From Liopterus haemorrhoidalis (lineage: Eukaryota > Arthropoda > Insecta > Coleoptera > Dytiscidae): a stretch of 64,000 nucleotides of DNA. The position numbers were made by a program, and so were the translations under genes. Numbering within the stretch: position 1 is the stretch's first letter; each line of letters begins with the position of its first letter. Under the pieces are notes generated by a model. The model was not told the origin of the DNA. It did no database searches and was given only the letters and a program-made list of their open reading frames with translations. Location of the stretch: the NCBI GenBank assembly GCA_963971575.1, contig OZ020611.1, positions 25,031,279 to 25,095,278 on the forward strand, in the 5' to 3' direction. Shown piece by piece: positions 22,513-34,670 of the stretch.

Positions 22513-22905
22513 TTTTAATTTTTAATCTTTATACTGTGTATTTTGTAACTAATCACAGAATGATCACAGAATAATAATAAAGTAACTCGCTAATAACGTA
22601 ACAAATTTCTTAATTCACTACAAACATATTAAATTGACAGATATTTTGTTTATGGCGACTGCTGCCATCAGTGCCATCTGTTGATAACAATATGAACTAT
22701 CATTTTTTAATTTTTAATCTTTATATTGTGTATTTTGTTACTAATCACAGAATGATCACAGAATGATAATAAAGTAACTCACTAATAACGTAACTTATTT
22801 CTGAATTCACTACAAACCACTCTACAAACATATTAAATTGACAGATGCTTTGTTTATGAAGACTGCTGCCATCAGTGCCATCTGTTGATAACTATATGAA
22901 CTATT
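22513..22905 (+). repeat. tandem duplication, about 195-bp unit
   Basis: Two adjacent copies beginning TTTTTTAATTTTTAATCTTT and ending CATCTGTTGATAAC-ATATGA, with small differences and a roughly 13-bp insertion in the second. Non-coding. Confidence 0.8.
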
Positions 22906-23298
22906 TATTAGTATAAAAATGTTCACATTTTGTTACTAGTAAAAAAATGTATCATTTCTACCGAATGTATTGAACAATGCAATGTTAGCATTATAACCTG
23001 CATGAAGAAAAAATATTATTTTTTAAAAATTTTTTTTGGACTTAACTAGTAATGACATTTTTATTTTTGTTTGTATGTAAATATAAACAAACTAATAAAA
23101 ATTCATTTATTGTTTCTAATTTACTATTTTACTTTACTTTATCATGTAAAATAACTATTATATCTAATCACCATTGCATATCTGTTGCCATGAATATGAG
23201 CTTGCTTTCATAATTTGCTATGTTGTAAATGAAATAACTCACTTCATTAACATTATATCTGAAACATGTATGTTGCTCCTTAAATAATTCACCCGGTA

Positions 23299-24900
23299 TG
23301 TAAAGAAGTACAAATGTTAAAAAATCAATATCACTCTTCAAAGAGCACAGATTCATAAACCTCCTTGTAAGAGCGACACAATAGAGACAAAAGGTGTTGA
23401 AAACCAGAATTTGTAACAGGATACTGTAAAAACAACTGTCGAAAATCTTACAGAATAGATTCTCACAAAATAGACCAGGTTATCAAAACAGATTGTTTTT
23501 CATTAGGACAATGCATGTGTCTATACATGTGTCCAGTCTATAACAAAACTGAGTACCCTGCAATAGAATAAAAATTTGCATATGTCTATAGCCTATGTTC
23601 ATATTGAATCCCGGTTTGGTTCTGTTATCATACCAAATTACATGAGAATATATGCAGTTGTAACTTCGTGTGAATCTCTGACAAGCAGATATAAAACGAC
23701 AGTAGACTGCAGAAGAAATTGATGTAAACTTGAAATGTCTCACTTATTATTAACTTTATAGCAAAAATTGCTTAAAATAAAAATTAATTTTTTTGTTTAA
23801 AATTTTTTTTTCAAAAAGATGAATATATTGCAGCTATGGGAATCGTTATTTAAAAACTAGAAATATCCCACATATTTTCGCGAACGCAAATATATTTATA
23901 ACAAAAACATACGAAGTTCAGGAATCTCTGCTAGTTGGAAAATACAGTTAAATAAAACAGGTTGTGAATTTTTCATCTTGACCTCATGTTTTCCGATAAA
24001 AACCTTATGAAAACCGATATTTTAAAAATGCGGTCCCTTTACACATACCCTAATAGGTGAATATGAATAACATGGATTTGAACCGGCAAAACTAGATGGT
24101 GCGTTAAGTTTTATTGCTGATAAGGAAGCAAATAAATCACTGACAACAAATAAAAAATTATTTTTATGCAAAAGAAAATAACCAGTAGTAACAGAGTGCC
24201 TTGAATCCTAATTTTAACACGTAGAGAAGACATGAAAAAGACATATCGAAAAAGTTTATCATGTGTCACTTGTCATGGGGGTTTAGTCCATTTGTTCATC
24301 GCTTTGCAAAGCTCAAAATTTAGCGATGTATTTTATCTTATATATATGAAATATGACCCGTTAACTAGCATATTTTTGAGTGGGAATAATTACATTAGCT
24401 ATCTCAAAAGTACAAATAATATTTTTTTTTAATATTTTGGGGGACCCCATTTTAATAACTTAAATCAAATTTGCCAATTAATTTTGGAATAATTGTATTA
24501 TAAAATAAAGATTATTATTATTTGTTTGTACTTACTCTGTACATTTGTTCATACTTAAAACTCGAAGTCTTGCATGTATGAGTTATATAGCCCGCGAGTG
24601 GCTCCGAACTTAAATTCTCGGGTTCGCTAGCTGGTTGCTGTGAATCTAAGAGTGATAACAGAGTAAAATCATCATTTTATTTGCCTTAATTTAAGTAAGA
24701 ATTGCAGATTTGATATCTACATTTTTATACACTTTCGACTTGCAATAAACTGAGGACAGCTAATCTAATTTGGAGACATATTCACAAACACTCAATTACA
24801 TGAGAGGCCTTTTACTGATTAATTTAATGATTTAAGAATACTTAAATCATTTCTTTTAGAACATGCGTTCTACAGCATGGATGAGTTCATTGGTAGTATT
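23299..24900. other. no gene recognised
   Basis: AT-rich. Frames of 60-90 codons here lack recognisable domains and start-context support. Confidence 0.45.
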
Positions 24901-25033
24901 AAGGTGTGTTCGTTTGTGTTGCCCAACCTACACTGAACTACACCACAGTTTCCCCCACCAATGCTATCTTATATAGTGACGTCAGCTGCTCTTGACCTGG
25001 ACAAGTCTGGTGCAACACAAACGAACAAACCTT
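24901..25033. mobile_element. 133-bp MITE
   Basis: Inverted ends AAGGTGTGTTCGTTTGTGTT and AACACAAACGAACAAACCTT. The flanking sequence is T/A-rich and a target duplication could not be fixed. The superfamily is undetermined. Confidence 0.65.
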
Positions 25034-26071
25034 TAAACAGCTAAAAATGTAACATGATTGTTTTCTTATGTATGATATTGTATCTTGACGTAAGTTATTG
25101 TATTCTGATACGAACAACTTAAATAAATATATTATTACACACGAACCACTTATCCTGATGGTTAACACTAATTAGTCCACTGGATTATAAATCTCTTTCA
25201 ATACTGCCTCCGAAAACAATTGTCTATAATAAGTTCTTTTGAATTTATCTCTCCATGTCTTTAGCTGGACTCAAACTTATATGAGAAGGTTGAAGCTATA
25301 GTGGTGTAAGTCACATTTTGAAACAAACTGACTATAATTTGTAACACAAACCAGACACACAAAATTGTTAAATACAAAGACGGAGCAGTCTAAAATTTTG
25401 ACCTGCCCTGAGTAGTTTTTACTTTGTTCTTATGAAAAAATCTCATATTATATCCCATTCATGTAATGGAACTCAAACTTTAAAATAATAAGAAAATTCT
25501 TCAGAAATTAGATCATTATCTCAAGAAAAAAATAACCAAAAACTAATCTATATATTTCTGACAGAGATTAATTCTTTTTCACGTACTTCCGAATACATCT
25601 AATAATTTTTTGATTTAAGTTTTTTAATTGACGTCTCCAAAGTGGTAAATTTTGTCAGAAAATAGATTGTTTCGGCATACAATTGATAAATTTTGTCAAA
25701 AAATAGAAAAGTTTGTCAGGATTATAAAATATAGTTTTTATTATAAAATATTTAGCAATAGAGAATACGCATAAAATTTATATTACCTTAAAACTACATT
25801 TTTTTTGATATGTTAATGCTAGTTATATCACCTAACAAAACAAAAATCACATTTTAATTAATATTACAGCCAAATTTTTTAATTAAAATATTGTAAATTT
25901 GAAATAAGCCGACCACAGCGCGAAGGTTGTTGAAGGCCGAGTAAATATGACTGAGCATGACGTCAAACCCTAGACGGCCCAGACTACAACATAATCTTTA
26001 CGTGTGTATATTGTATTGTTTGAGAGTTTTGTATTTGTTTTTAAACAATTTTTCACGCATTTATTATTAAA
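25034..26071. other. no gene recognised; possible promoter-like patch at the end
   Basis: AT-rich. At 25908-25990 GC content rises (CCACAGCGCGAAGG, GACGTCAAACCC), about 100 bp before the decayed first exon below, so it may be that gene's old promoter. Confidence 0.35.
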
Positions 26072-26205
26072 ATGGCAGATAAGATTTTGTTAGGGCTCAG
26101 AGTGATAATTTACCCAACATTGATGCAACTTTTATGCTCATGGAATATATGAAAAATAATGAATGCTACAGTGTTGAAGAAATAAGTGGTGTCAAAACAG
26201 ACTTG
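26072..26205 (+). pseudogene. decayed first-exon-like fragment of a transposon-type gene
   Basis: From an ATG at 26072 the frame shifts once. The frame SDNLPNIDATFMLMEYMKNN then ECYSVEEISGVKTDL runs to 26205 and ends exactly at a consensus donor, GTAAGT. The pattern D-LP-D-F-I-EY resembles the start of a family of insect-genome proteins with SWIM-type zinc finger and YqaJ-like nuclease domains; this is from memory and uncertain. No downstream exon was identified. Confidence 0.35.
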
Positions 26206-27583
26206 TAAGTAAACCATTTATGTATTCTATAACTTTATGTAAACAATATAAACGCTGCAACGTTTTGCAACTTACAAAACGTTAGAGGCATAATTGAAAT
26301 ACTGCAATATAGGTTATATATTTTAATATAAAGTTTAATTCGGTAAACATGTATAAATTGTTTTTATAGAATTAAAATTTATTTAAATTAAAATCACTCT
26401 AACTTTACACAATCTATAAAAGTTATACAAGCAAATAAGTTCACGACAGACTGTGTAGGCTGTACGCTGTAGACTGTGTAGGATGTACACAGTACACTTA
26501 TGTAGGATATGACGTCACACGTGGATTTCGCGCGCTACATACATTTATGATTTTTTTAAGCCTTCAAATTAAAAAAAAATGCAAAACTGTTTTTTATGTT
26601 TATATGCAAGAGGAATATAATAATAAAAAAATAAAAAATCATGCCTATCCCCTATTTTTATCAAAATGTTACCAAAGATTGCAAAATCCTGAAAGAATAT
26701 TTAAAATGTTTGGAATCTAGGATGTTGGCACAATTTTAGTGTTAATTAGCATTATTTAAAAAATGCATAGGACTATATTTTAAAACAAAACATTTGCAAA
26801 TGATTAGGGCATAGAAAATCGTAGCAGTAATTTTACCAATGAGTAATAGTAATTTTAGCAAATAAGCAAAGAGTAAGGTAGCTTTCCATAAAATTTAAAA
26901 TTACGTTAAATACTGGAGCATTACAGATTATGCGTGTGTGGGAGTGGTAATTTCAGAAATAAAATTTCATTATTATTTAAAATAAAATTAATCAATTAGT
27001 TAAAAATATTCAAATTATTTAAATATAAAAACTAATCTGTTTTAAGATAAATATCCTCAAAGATTAGTTCATATATTTACTTAGTTAAATTTTGAAAGAC
27101 GAGGGTAGAATTTACGATCGTATATTATATGATTTGTTTAAAATATTGTCACCGTTTATCTCAAGTACATTGTCAAATGTTTACACAGATGTTGATATGC
27201 GATCATATATTTTCAGTGATATGGACTTCGTAGGTAATTAGAGTCAAAATTAATTAATTATTTGGAGTTTATGAATTATTGGGAATAGAAATATGAGTCT
27301 TGAAGATAAGTTAAATGGTTTTGTTGTTAATTGGAGAGCTAATTATTTTTACAATCACAAAAAATTGGGTTCAAAGATCAAATTATTAGTTTTAAGAAAA
27401 CGGCTGGGAAAATCTTGTGAAAGACCGGGAGTTGTGAGTAAATTATCACCAGAGTCGGACGAACCTCTCAAGCTTTTGGTTGAGAAACCCGGAATCGCTT
27501 AGTGAGTGAGCAAGAAGTAGTCTGGAAGTGTTGAGAACAGTTTTAATGAAATAAACGAACCTCGATAACGGGTTAAACATTGA
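26206..27583. other. no assigned gene
   Basis: AT-rich. Contains a small TGTGTAGGCTGTACG-type repeat (26445-26500), and a 69-codon plus frame at 27293-27502 (KRLGKSCERPGVVSKLSPES) whose basic, proline-containing composition could be the end of an integrase-like polyprotein. This was not confirmed. Confidence 0.3.
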
Positions 27584-27719
27584 GGGCCGGTTTCTGAAAG
27601 CGTAGTAAACTAGAAGCAAATGGTCAACTACAGTTACAATATAACAATCCCATAAGTAACCATAGCAACAATTTTCTAACTATTTAGTTATAGTTAATTT
27701 AGCTTTCAGACATCGGCCC
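27584..27719. mobile_element. 136-bp PIF/Harbinger-like MITE
   Basis: Inverted ends GGGCCGGTTTCTGAAAGC and GCTTTCAGACATCGGCCC, flanked by TGA at 27581-27583 and 27720-27722. A 3-bp T-n-A duplication and GGGCC ends fit PIF/Harbinger. Confidence 0.75.
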
Positions 27720-27722
27720 TGA

Positions 27723-28345
27723 GTGTTGTGAGGTGTTTAACGGCTTGTGAGGTGAAACCATGATTGTGAGGTTCTGTGTTGAGTGTTTCTTATGGGATTT
27801 CGTATCCAGCATTTCATTATAAGTTCTAGTGTAATTATTGACTTCAATCTTAACTAAACTTTAAATGTAGATTAATTAAAATGCAGAATTTAATTCAAAC
27901 ATCCTAATTCCTGTCATAAGGAATCTAAGCAACCAACCGGTGGACCTTTAGGGTTTCAGACTTGATTCCGCTCGCAAGTCTTGGAACGTACTATGTAGAA
28001 CAGCCTTTCAAAATAAGTACCATGAAGTACAATGAAATTATTTAAATTAATTCAGCCAACTGTGACGTTTCAACCGATCGTAGAAATGCACCTACATTTG
28101 TGACCCGCTACAACCAGACATGGACAAATTACGGCTCGCAGGCCAGATAGAGTCCGTGAGCTCTTATTTTGAATATATATTTCAATACAAGAGCGCCAAA
28201 ACTCTCGCTCAATCAGAGCTAAGCTTGGAATGGATATTACTGGCCTGCAGCTTGCCACGCCTTACTATTTCTGCCATTTGTAATATTTTTATTTTAATAA
28301 TATTAATTGAATTAGTTGAAGGCATTCGTTGAAACATTTTAAAAA
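27723..28345. other. no gene recognised
   Basis: Mixed-composition sequence. A slightly GC-richer stretch at 28060-28260 gives frames of 62-70 codons on both strands, neither with a domain. Confidence 0.4.
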
Positions 28346-28392
28346 AGGTTAAAATAAATACACTCTGTTTATTGTTTCAAAAATTATTTAAT

Positions 28393-28440
28393 GTATTGAT
28401 ACGTATTTCGACTTACAAAGTCATCTTCAGAATAAATAAA
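28393..28440 (-). ncRNA. hammerhead ribozyme-like motif, Penelope tail copy 1
   Basis: Minus strand: CTGAAGA (28430-28424), a perfect stem II GACTT-TGT-AAGTC, then GAAA, palindromic stem III ATACGTAT and a C at the expected cleavage position. Matches the CUGANGA...GAAA hammerhead core known in Penelope-like elements. Same core as in copy 2. Confidence 0.6.
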
Positions 28441-28563
28441 TCACATACATTACTGAAATTTATACCAACAGGTAGGTATAACAAACAAGATAATAAAGGA
28501 AAAACCTAAAGGATTAAAAAGGTGTTAGAAGCGGAGAACTAATGAGTTCTAGTTGTTCATTCA

Positions 28564-29020
28564 TTAAATTTTTGTTCTTAGAACAGCCTTTTTAATCTCA
28601 AACGCTTCTAAAATGTCCAGTTTTAATACCTTAGGTTGTACATGTAATATTTTTACATTGTCAAAATCAATCGTATGATTATTGTTAATCATGTGTTCTG
28701 CAACATTGGAATGGGTTTTGTTGAGACGCCATGCGCTCATGTGTTCTTTGATTCTAATATTAAAGTTTCTCTCTGTTTTTGCTATATAAATAAAATCACA
28801 TTCGTTGCAGCTGATTTCGTATACGCCACTACTTAACATTAAGTTTTTATTGTTGATTTTATTGTTTACTAACATTCTTTTTAATGTAAATTTATTACGA
28901 AAAGCGGCCTGAATCTTCTGTTTTCTTAATTGGTTAGCTATTTTGTAACTACTGTGACATGTAAAAGGGACACGTCTATATATTTTATCTTGGGGAGAAT
29001 GCTCATAGTGAAAAAAATTT
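28564..29020 (-). pseudogene. Penelope-like GIY-YIG endonuclease domain
   Basis: The single-strand nicking domain of Penelope-like elements. Upstream FTCHSSYKIANQLRKQKIQA leads into MLVNNKINNKNLMLSSGVYE, then ISCNECDFIYIAKTERNF (CxxC, with the YIG glycine changed to alanine), IRIKEHMSAW and NVAEHMINNNH. The conserved G-Y, R and E-H positions are visible. It ends LRTKI* at 28564. It is 5'-truncated and not functional. Confidence 0.85.
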
Positions 29021-29098
29021 TTAAAATGCGTTGTTTATGTTTTTATTTAGAATTTTGTAAGTTATGGAGAGGCTTTAACCGTTATATTTAGCTATTTG

Positions 29099-30236
29099 TA
29101 GGGATGGGAACGATATATCGATATTTCGAAAATATCGATACTTTAGAAAAATATATCGATATTTTTATATCGATATTTGAGATGCGATATATCGCGCAAA
29201 ATATCGATATTCGCACAAAATATCGGTATTCTTGTATCTTTTTTACATTTAAATATATGCTGTTCACTTTTGTAAAAACAAACTATAGCCTATTTCAAAA
29301 AAATACTAAAAAAATACTATTCAAACGTTTAGGCGGAACTAGATTTTAAAATCTAGTAATTTTTATCTATTAATTCTGACTTTTGGTCATTTTGTTTAAG
29401 CTTTGTAAATCATTCTCACATAGCAAATTCTAGATTAAATTGATTGTCTTTTTTGTTATTCTTAATAAAAATTTCCCATTTATTTATTTTTTTTTGTCTT
29501 CAAAATATGAAAGATGTATTAAAATATTTAACGTATGTCATTCGTTTCCATGGTTTCACTGTTGGAATTTTAAATTTTCACATGCCAAACCTGAAACATG
29601 AAAGAACTCTAGCAAGGTCTCTCTTTTCGTGACAAACTAAAATAACGAAATTAAATAAAATAACTAAATAACGAATCCATTTTGTTCCGCCTAATCGTTT
29701 GGAATAGCCTGTAAGACGAAATTTTGATTTCATTAATTTGCACCTTTAAAATTGTTGTCCTGTTGGTATTAATAAATTATAAAAAATGTCACTTTCTTAA
29801 TAATGATCATAACCAATAAATCTGAAATCGGTTTTACAGCGTAAAGAATATTTTTAATTAAGTCCGTAATACACTATAAAAGTAACCAAAAAGATCTGGT
29901 TTGTCCTTACTAGAGTGTACAGCATATATATATATATATACATATATATAAATATTTAATTATGAGAGCAATTAACTAGGAAAATATTAGAAAGTTGGTT
30001 GGTAACTGGATGAGTACCAACTGTAAAGTGATTATCTGTCAAGTGGCGACTTCTTTTCCCGCCAAGCCAACCAAAAAAAAACTGTAATTTATATATTTTA
30101 CATGTTATGTGTTAGTTATTTCGATATATCGAAAATATCGATATTTTTACTTCGATATATATCGAATATCGATATCACACTTACGATATATCGAATCGCA
30201 TATATATCGATATTCAAAAATAAATTCCCATCCCTA
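29099..30236. mobile_element. non-autonomous hAT element with exact 8-bp target duplication
   Basis: 1138 bp from TAGGGATGGGAACG to ATTCCCATCCCTA, flanked by GCTATTTG at 29091-29098 and 30237-30244. Both sub-ends are rich in ATATCGATAT words (29105-29230, 30118-30225), giving strong secondary structure. The host Penelope sequence reads through when one duplication copy is ignored. It carries a nested TIR element and a TA tract (29926-29950). Frames here are not gene-like. Confidence 0.9.
29287..29711. mobile_element. small TIR element (family I), copy 2, nested in the hAT
   Basis: Left GCCTATTTC ... AAACGTTTAGGCGGAACTAG and right GTTCCGCCTAATCGTTTGGA then ATAGCCTGTA are inverse to each other. 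The right end matches family I at 9603. The left end seems to contain a small A-rich insertion. Confidence 0.45.
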
Positions 30237-30322
30237 GCTATTTGTAAAATTATATTTAATTCTTTATTATAATCTTCATGGGACATAGGAATATTAATTA
30301 ATCTGTGGAGGTAACTAAAGTT

Positions 30323-30720
30323 GTGATTTTATTTATATAGGAAAAACAGAGATAAACTTTACAGAAGAGATGTTACAGAACACATGATTAACAATAATCA
30401 TACGTTTGATTTTGACAATGTAAAATTATTACATGTACAACATAAGGCATTAAAACTGGAAATGTTAGAAGCGTTTGAGATTAAAAAGGCCGTTTCTAAG
30501 AACAAAAAATTAATTAATGAACAACTAGAACTCATTAGTTCTCCGCTTCTAACACCTTTTAATCCTTAAGGTTTTTCCTTTATTATCTTGTTTGTTGTAC
30601 CTACCTGTTTCAGTTATGTATGTGATTTATTTATTCTGAAGATGACTTTGTAAGTCGAAATACGTATCAATACATTAAATAATTTTTGAAACAATAAACC
30701 GAGTGTTTTTATTTTAACGT
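30323..30720 (+). mobile_element. Penelope-like retroelement copy 2
   Basis: Plus-strand 5'-truncated copy starting inside the GIY-YIG domain (DFIYIGKTEI), shifted soon after, and resuming as MINNNHTFDFDNVKLLHVQH ... LEAFEIKKAVSKNKKL. The tail is CTGAAGATGACTTTG to CCGAGTG near 30705. It is arranged head to head with copy 1. Confidence 0.85.
30625..30682 (+). ncRNA. hammerhead ribozyme-like motif, Penelope tail copy 2
   Basis: CTGAAGA (30636-30642), stem II GACTT/AAGTC with TGT loop (30644-30656), GAAA (30657-30660), palindromic stem III ATACGTAT (30660-30667), then C at 30668. Stem I is short (TATT/AATA). A loopless palindromic stem III would suit a dimeric form. Confidence 0.6.
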
Positions 30721-31663
30721 TTTTATTTTATTTATTTATTTATTTACTGGTTTGTGACTGCTTTTGTCAGACATAAAATACGATATACGTTAGATATTTT
30801 TTATGTTTAAAACAAAACGATAAAGTACTCGCCATCTTTGACAAAATTTGTCATTTTTTTTATTTACATTTGTGACAGTTTAATTTCGTTAAAAAATGCA
30901 TTACTTTTTTTCTTTAAACATTATTTTATTCATGCGAAATATAAAAAGAAAAATTGAGATAAACCACAATGCGTTTTCGCAAAGAAACTCTTGTGAAATG
31001 CGTGATTTCTTGACACGAATGTTGCTCTCTAAGAATATATATCCTCCTGGGGAATTAAAAACGTTGGAAGAACATTCCATTTACTTTTTCAGTACTGGTG
31101 CTGCCACCCAAATGTAAAATACTGAACTTGACTTCTTCACAACTTTACTAAAACTTTTAGATTCTATTGTGATGAATGGTGTATTTCGAAATCTCACTTT
31201 ACTTATTGATAAACTACAAAAAAATACATTACAGTTACAAAGTAAGAAAAGTAATCACAATGTAATTTAAGTTTAGATAATTTCACAATTTTTTACCGTA
31301 ACAAATTTGAAAAGTCAGTTTTCTAGAAAATTTTGTTCAAGGTTGTTTTATTATAGAACATCTACAATGGAGCGTCATAGTTATAATTGGTAAGACATTG
31401 TTGCACAAACATCATATCTGTCTATAATCAGTAGCGTAATCATGAATTATTTGTCGGCGGGAGTGTTATTAAGATGGACTTCAAAAATATAAATAAATTT
31501 ATGGATATTAAAGAATTAGTCACTCGAACACCATGTTTCAATATATAAACAAGGCATTACAACAAGGCGTTATGCTAATAAAAAGCTTACTCAGCAGAAA
31601 TATTACCATCCAAAGAAAGAACTGATTCGTAGAATACGATCCAGTCCTGATACATTTGCTGTA
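30721..31663. other. no gene recognised
   Basis: TTTA-type simple repeat near 30725-30750, then AT-rich. A 73-codon plus frame at 30896-31117 has no recognised domain. Confidence 0.4.
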
Positions 31664-32750
31664 ATTTTTAGGATATTGTAGGTTTAACCAAAATACCCTT
31701 ATACCGTCATTTTGTCCTCTGTCTGTCTGTCTGTTCGGTAAAAATTATTGCCAAACAGCTAAACCTAGAGAGTTGAAATTTAGCATGCTTATATAACACT
31801 TTGACCCACACATAAAAAAAATACTAAAACATCTAAAAAACATATAAAAAAAATATATATATATATATATATATTTTAAATTCTGAGTAGGGTTTCAAAT
31901 AAAAGCCCTTAGTACGTGGATTAACGATCAACATTTTATTTTTGCAAAATAAATTATTTTTAAGAGATTTTTACCCAAATTGTGTAAACAAAATTTTGTC
32001 CCAAGCCTTGTAGCACAGATGGTTTAAACTAAAAGTAATGTACATTGGTGTGAACCGGAATAGTACAACAGGAATTTTTGATCAGCTTATGTTTTCGGAA
32101 AATAACGCATTTTTTGCGTTTTTTGGTTGACGATTTACAAAAGTTATAGTTATGTAACACAACAGACTAGAAGACGTATCATGGTCTAATGCTTAGTATG
32201 CTCGCTAGCTACCCAGAATTCTAGGGTTCGCTCCCGAGCAGAGGAGATAATTTAATTTTTTGTTTTTTTTTTCCATTTTAGTTTTCTTTAAATTATTTTG
32301 TCAAAATTCTAGTTATATTTTGGCAAATGTTGCAATTAATTTTTAAGAGCGTAAATTTAATAACCAATTGGAATGTTGGAATTATATTTTCATTTTATGT
32401 GTCATGTATACTCAAACCAAAGGGGAGGAGCATATGACAACCAATGGAAGCCATAGGCGCAATTTTTAAATCTTAATGAACCTTGCTCTATAAAAAAATA
32501 CTGCACATATTTAGAAACCTAAATAATGAGATTAGGTATTTGAATTAAAATTTAAAAAAAAATATTTTGACATAAAATTTGTTTTGAAAGCTCTTAGATT
32601 AACCGAAGATAAATTATTTTAAAAATATCGTTCATTTTGACGTGATTACTACAAAGCAAAATTTGTCCGACACACTCAGCTATACTCACCTTCACTTATT
32701 ATATACCTGTGAAACCTTGAAATGTGTGAAAATTCACGCTTTAATTTTTT
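31664..32750 (-). mobile_element. family E repeat, copy c
   Basis: Minus-strand copy, more diverged (TTAGGATATTGTAGGTTTAA at the start, ATGTGTGAAAATTCACGCTT at the end). Contains a short GTCT tract (31720-31737), a TA tract (31848-31874) and the tRNA-like cassette at 32165-32250. Confidence 0.65.
32165..32250 (+). repeat. tRNA-like cassette inside family E copy c
   Basis: ATGGTCTAATGCTTAG (A-box-like, 32181-32196) and GGGTTCGCTCCCG (B-box-like, 32224-32236). The sequence between differs strongly from copies b and d, although the E sequence on both sides is well conserved. Confidence 0.5.
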
Positions 32751-33837
32751 TTATTATGTAATCGCGTCAGAATCAACAAAATTTTGCATATCAATAATCT
32801 TAGTATTGATAACTCCCAAAATCCTACAATAAAATCCTATATAAAATTTAAAAATTACATCCAAAAATACTTTTGCGAAGGAAAATTTTTTGAGCTCAAT
32901 TTTAATTATCACACTGTTGTTCCCAAAAAAATTTTGAATATCAATTTTTATTTGTTTTAGCGTTACGAGCTTATTCGAAATCAAAAATTCGAATTCTCGA
33001 AAGTCGTAGGCATTGGTACCATTAAATTTGTAACACATCGAATGAATAAAAAGTTGAAAAAAAAAAAACGCTGGTGAAGACGATAACTGTTAATATCGAA
33101 TATATCGCTCATTTGCTGAAACAGTGTCGTAACTTAGAAATTGTAATTTTTCAAGAGACACTCTTATCTTTAAAATATTGAATGGTCGACAATTTAAATT
33201 TCTGAAACTCACTTCTAACTGAATAGTTATATCGGCTCTTGCCATTCTCGAAGTTACATTCTGTAACTTCGGAGCCGAAACTAAAGTCGTGATACGTGAG
33301 TGACGGAATAAAAATTTCTTGGTTATACTTACGAAATTCTAAAAATATGACTTGAAAAATTCGTAGAAATATTGAAATGAGAATATATCGGAAACATCTA
33401 ACAAAATTACATTTATTAACATCAAAGTCAATGTTCTAAACTCATTACTTTAATGACATTTTCTTAAAGATTTTCCCAGAGATATTTTCATGTATTTTCA
33501 CAAGTAACCAGTGGACATGTATCAGGTTCTATATTATCGATGTGGACGATCTTGGGTTAAAGATTCAGCAATTCCTTTTAAATAAGTTATCTGTTGGATT
33601 CATCGACAAGAGTTTGCACGTTTACACTTCTTCTAAAGAATATCACTCAAACATCTACTTATAATGGGATCAGTTAATTGAATTAACAGAAACCGTACTA
33701 AGGTGAGAATATTATTCTGTTAAAAATACAATTTGAAAAGAAAAATTGTCCACTTTAGCATAATTGTGAGCTCATGGATATATCGTATGCAGGAATCTCT
33801 CGATTAACGAGATTACGGGTTACGTAAAAATGGAGCA
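32751..33837. other. no gene recognised
   Basis: AT-rich, with no terminal repeats or domain-bearing frames. GAGCACTATAAAAC at its end forms the target of the next element. Confidence 0.4.
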
Positions 33838-34144
33838 CTATAAAACGGTATCAGGACACTTACCCCCGGGACACTAACCCCCGGGACATTAACCCCCCGT
33901 CAATAACCCCCCGTGCCATTAACCCCCTGGACAATAACCCCCGTGACATTAACCCCCCGTCAATAACCCCCGGGACATTAACCCCCCGTCAATAACCCCC
34001 CGTACCAATAACCCCCCGGCCATTAACCCCCTGGCAATTGATTAATATTTTAAATGTTTATTTTTATTTAAAATTTGAACATTTGAAATTGAACAAACAA
34101 AATTGAACAAATGTAATCGTACATATATAATTAGTTAACGGGTG

Positions 34145-34440
34145 TTAGTGATCTGGGTAACACTGTGACGTCATTTTTCCTAAGGTTCTCGTGATTGGCT
34201 AACTGGGGACTATTCAGGTCTCTTGATTGACAAGTATTTTGCAGATTTGTTCTTTAAGAATCTACGAATATAATTACATATAGAAATGTGTAGGATTTCG
34301 TAGGCATAAACAAGAAACTCTAGATACTTATATATCCTTTGACTGATATGAACAATATTTTGCAGTTTTATTCTCTAACAATCTACCAATATAATTACAT
34401 ACAGAAATGTCTAGGGTTTCGTAGGAATATTTTAGGTTAG
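34145..34440 (+). repeat. unit-B-related sequence
   Basis: Contains GTGACGTCATTTTTCC, AAGGTTCTCGTGATTGGCTA and GTAGGCATAAACAAGAAACT, the same words as the array at 60590-61400. It has about two diverged units of 120 bp. Confidence 0.75.
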
Positions 34441-34670
34441 GTGAGGTTAGTAAGGATTTGGTTAGAAGAAGCCAAGCGAAGAGAGCTACCAATCTTCTAG
34501 TTTAATGTCAAAACACTATCTTAGGTTAGGTTAGGTTAGTAAGAGTTTGGTTAGAAGAAGCCGAGCGAAGCGAGCTACTCATCTTCTAGTTTAATGACAA
34601 AACACTATCTTAGGTTAGGTTAGGTTAGTAAGGGTTTGGTTAGAAGAAGCCGAGCGAAGCGAGCTACCTA
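34425..34670 (+). repeat. 89-bp tandem array with TTAGG runs, second locus
   Basis: Three units with CCGAGCGAAGCGAG or variants at 34472, 34561 and 34650, an 89-bp period. Each is preceded by TTAGGTTAGGTTAGTAAG. Matches 13855-14102 closely. Confidence 0.85.

Larger units (their letters stand above)
22168..23296. mobile_element. 1.13-kb TIR element, TA target site
   Basis: Ends CCGGGTGAATTATTTAAGGA and its inverse, extending with insertions through GTTAATGAAGTGAGTTATTT on both sides. TA flanks at 22166-22167 and 23297-23298 suggest a Tc1/mariner-type non-autonomous element. It contains hairpin copy 5 and a duplication of about 195 bp. No transposase. Confidence 0.75.
28346..30322 (-). mobile_element. 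Penelope-like retroelement copy 1, split by a hAT
   Basis: Minus-strand 3' portion of a Penelope-like element. From 30322 downward, LINIPMSHEDYNKELNII (reverse transcriptase to endonuclease linker) is interrupted by the hAT at 29099-30236. It then continues through PFTCHSSYKIANQLRKQ to the GIY-YIG domain and a 3' tail with a hammerhead core. The upstream reverse transcriptase is absent. It abuts copy 2 head to head near 30322. Confidence 0.85.
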
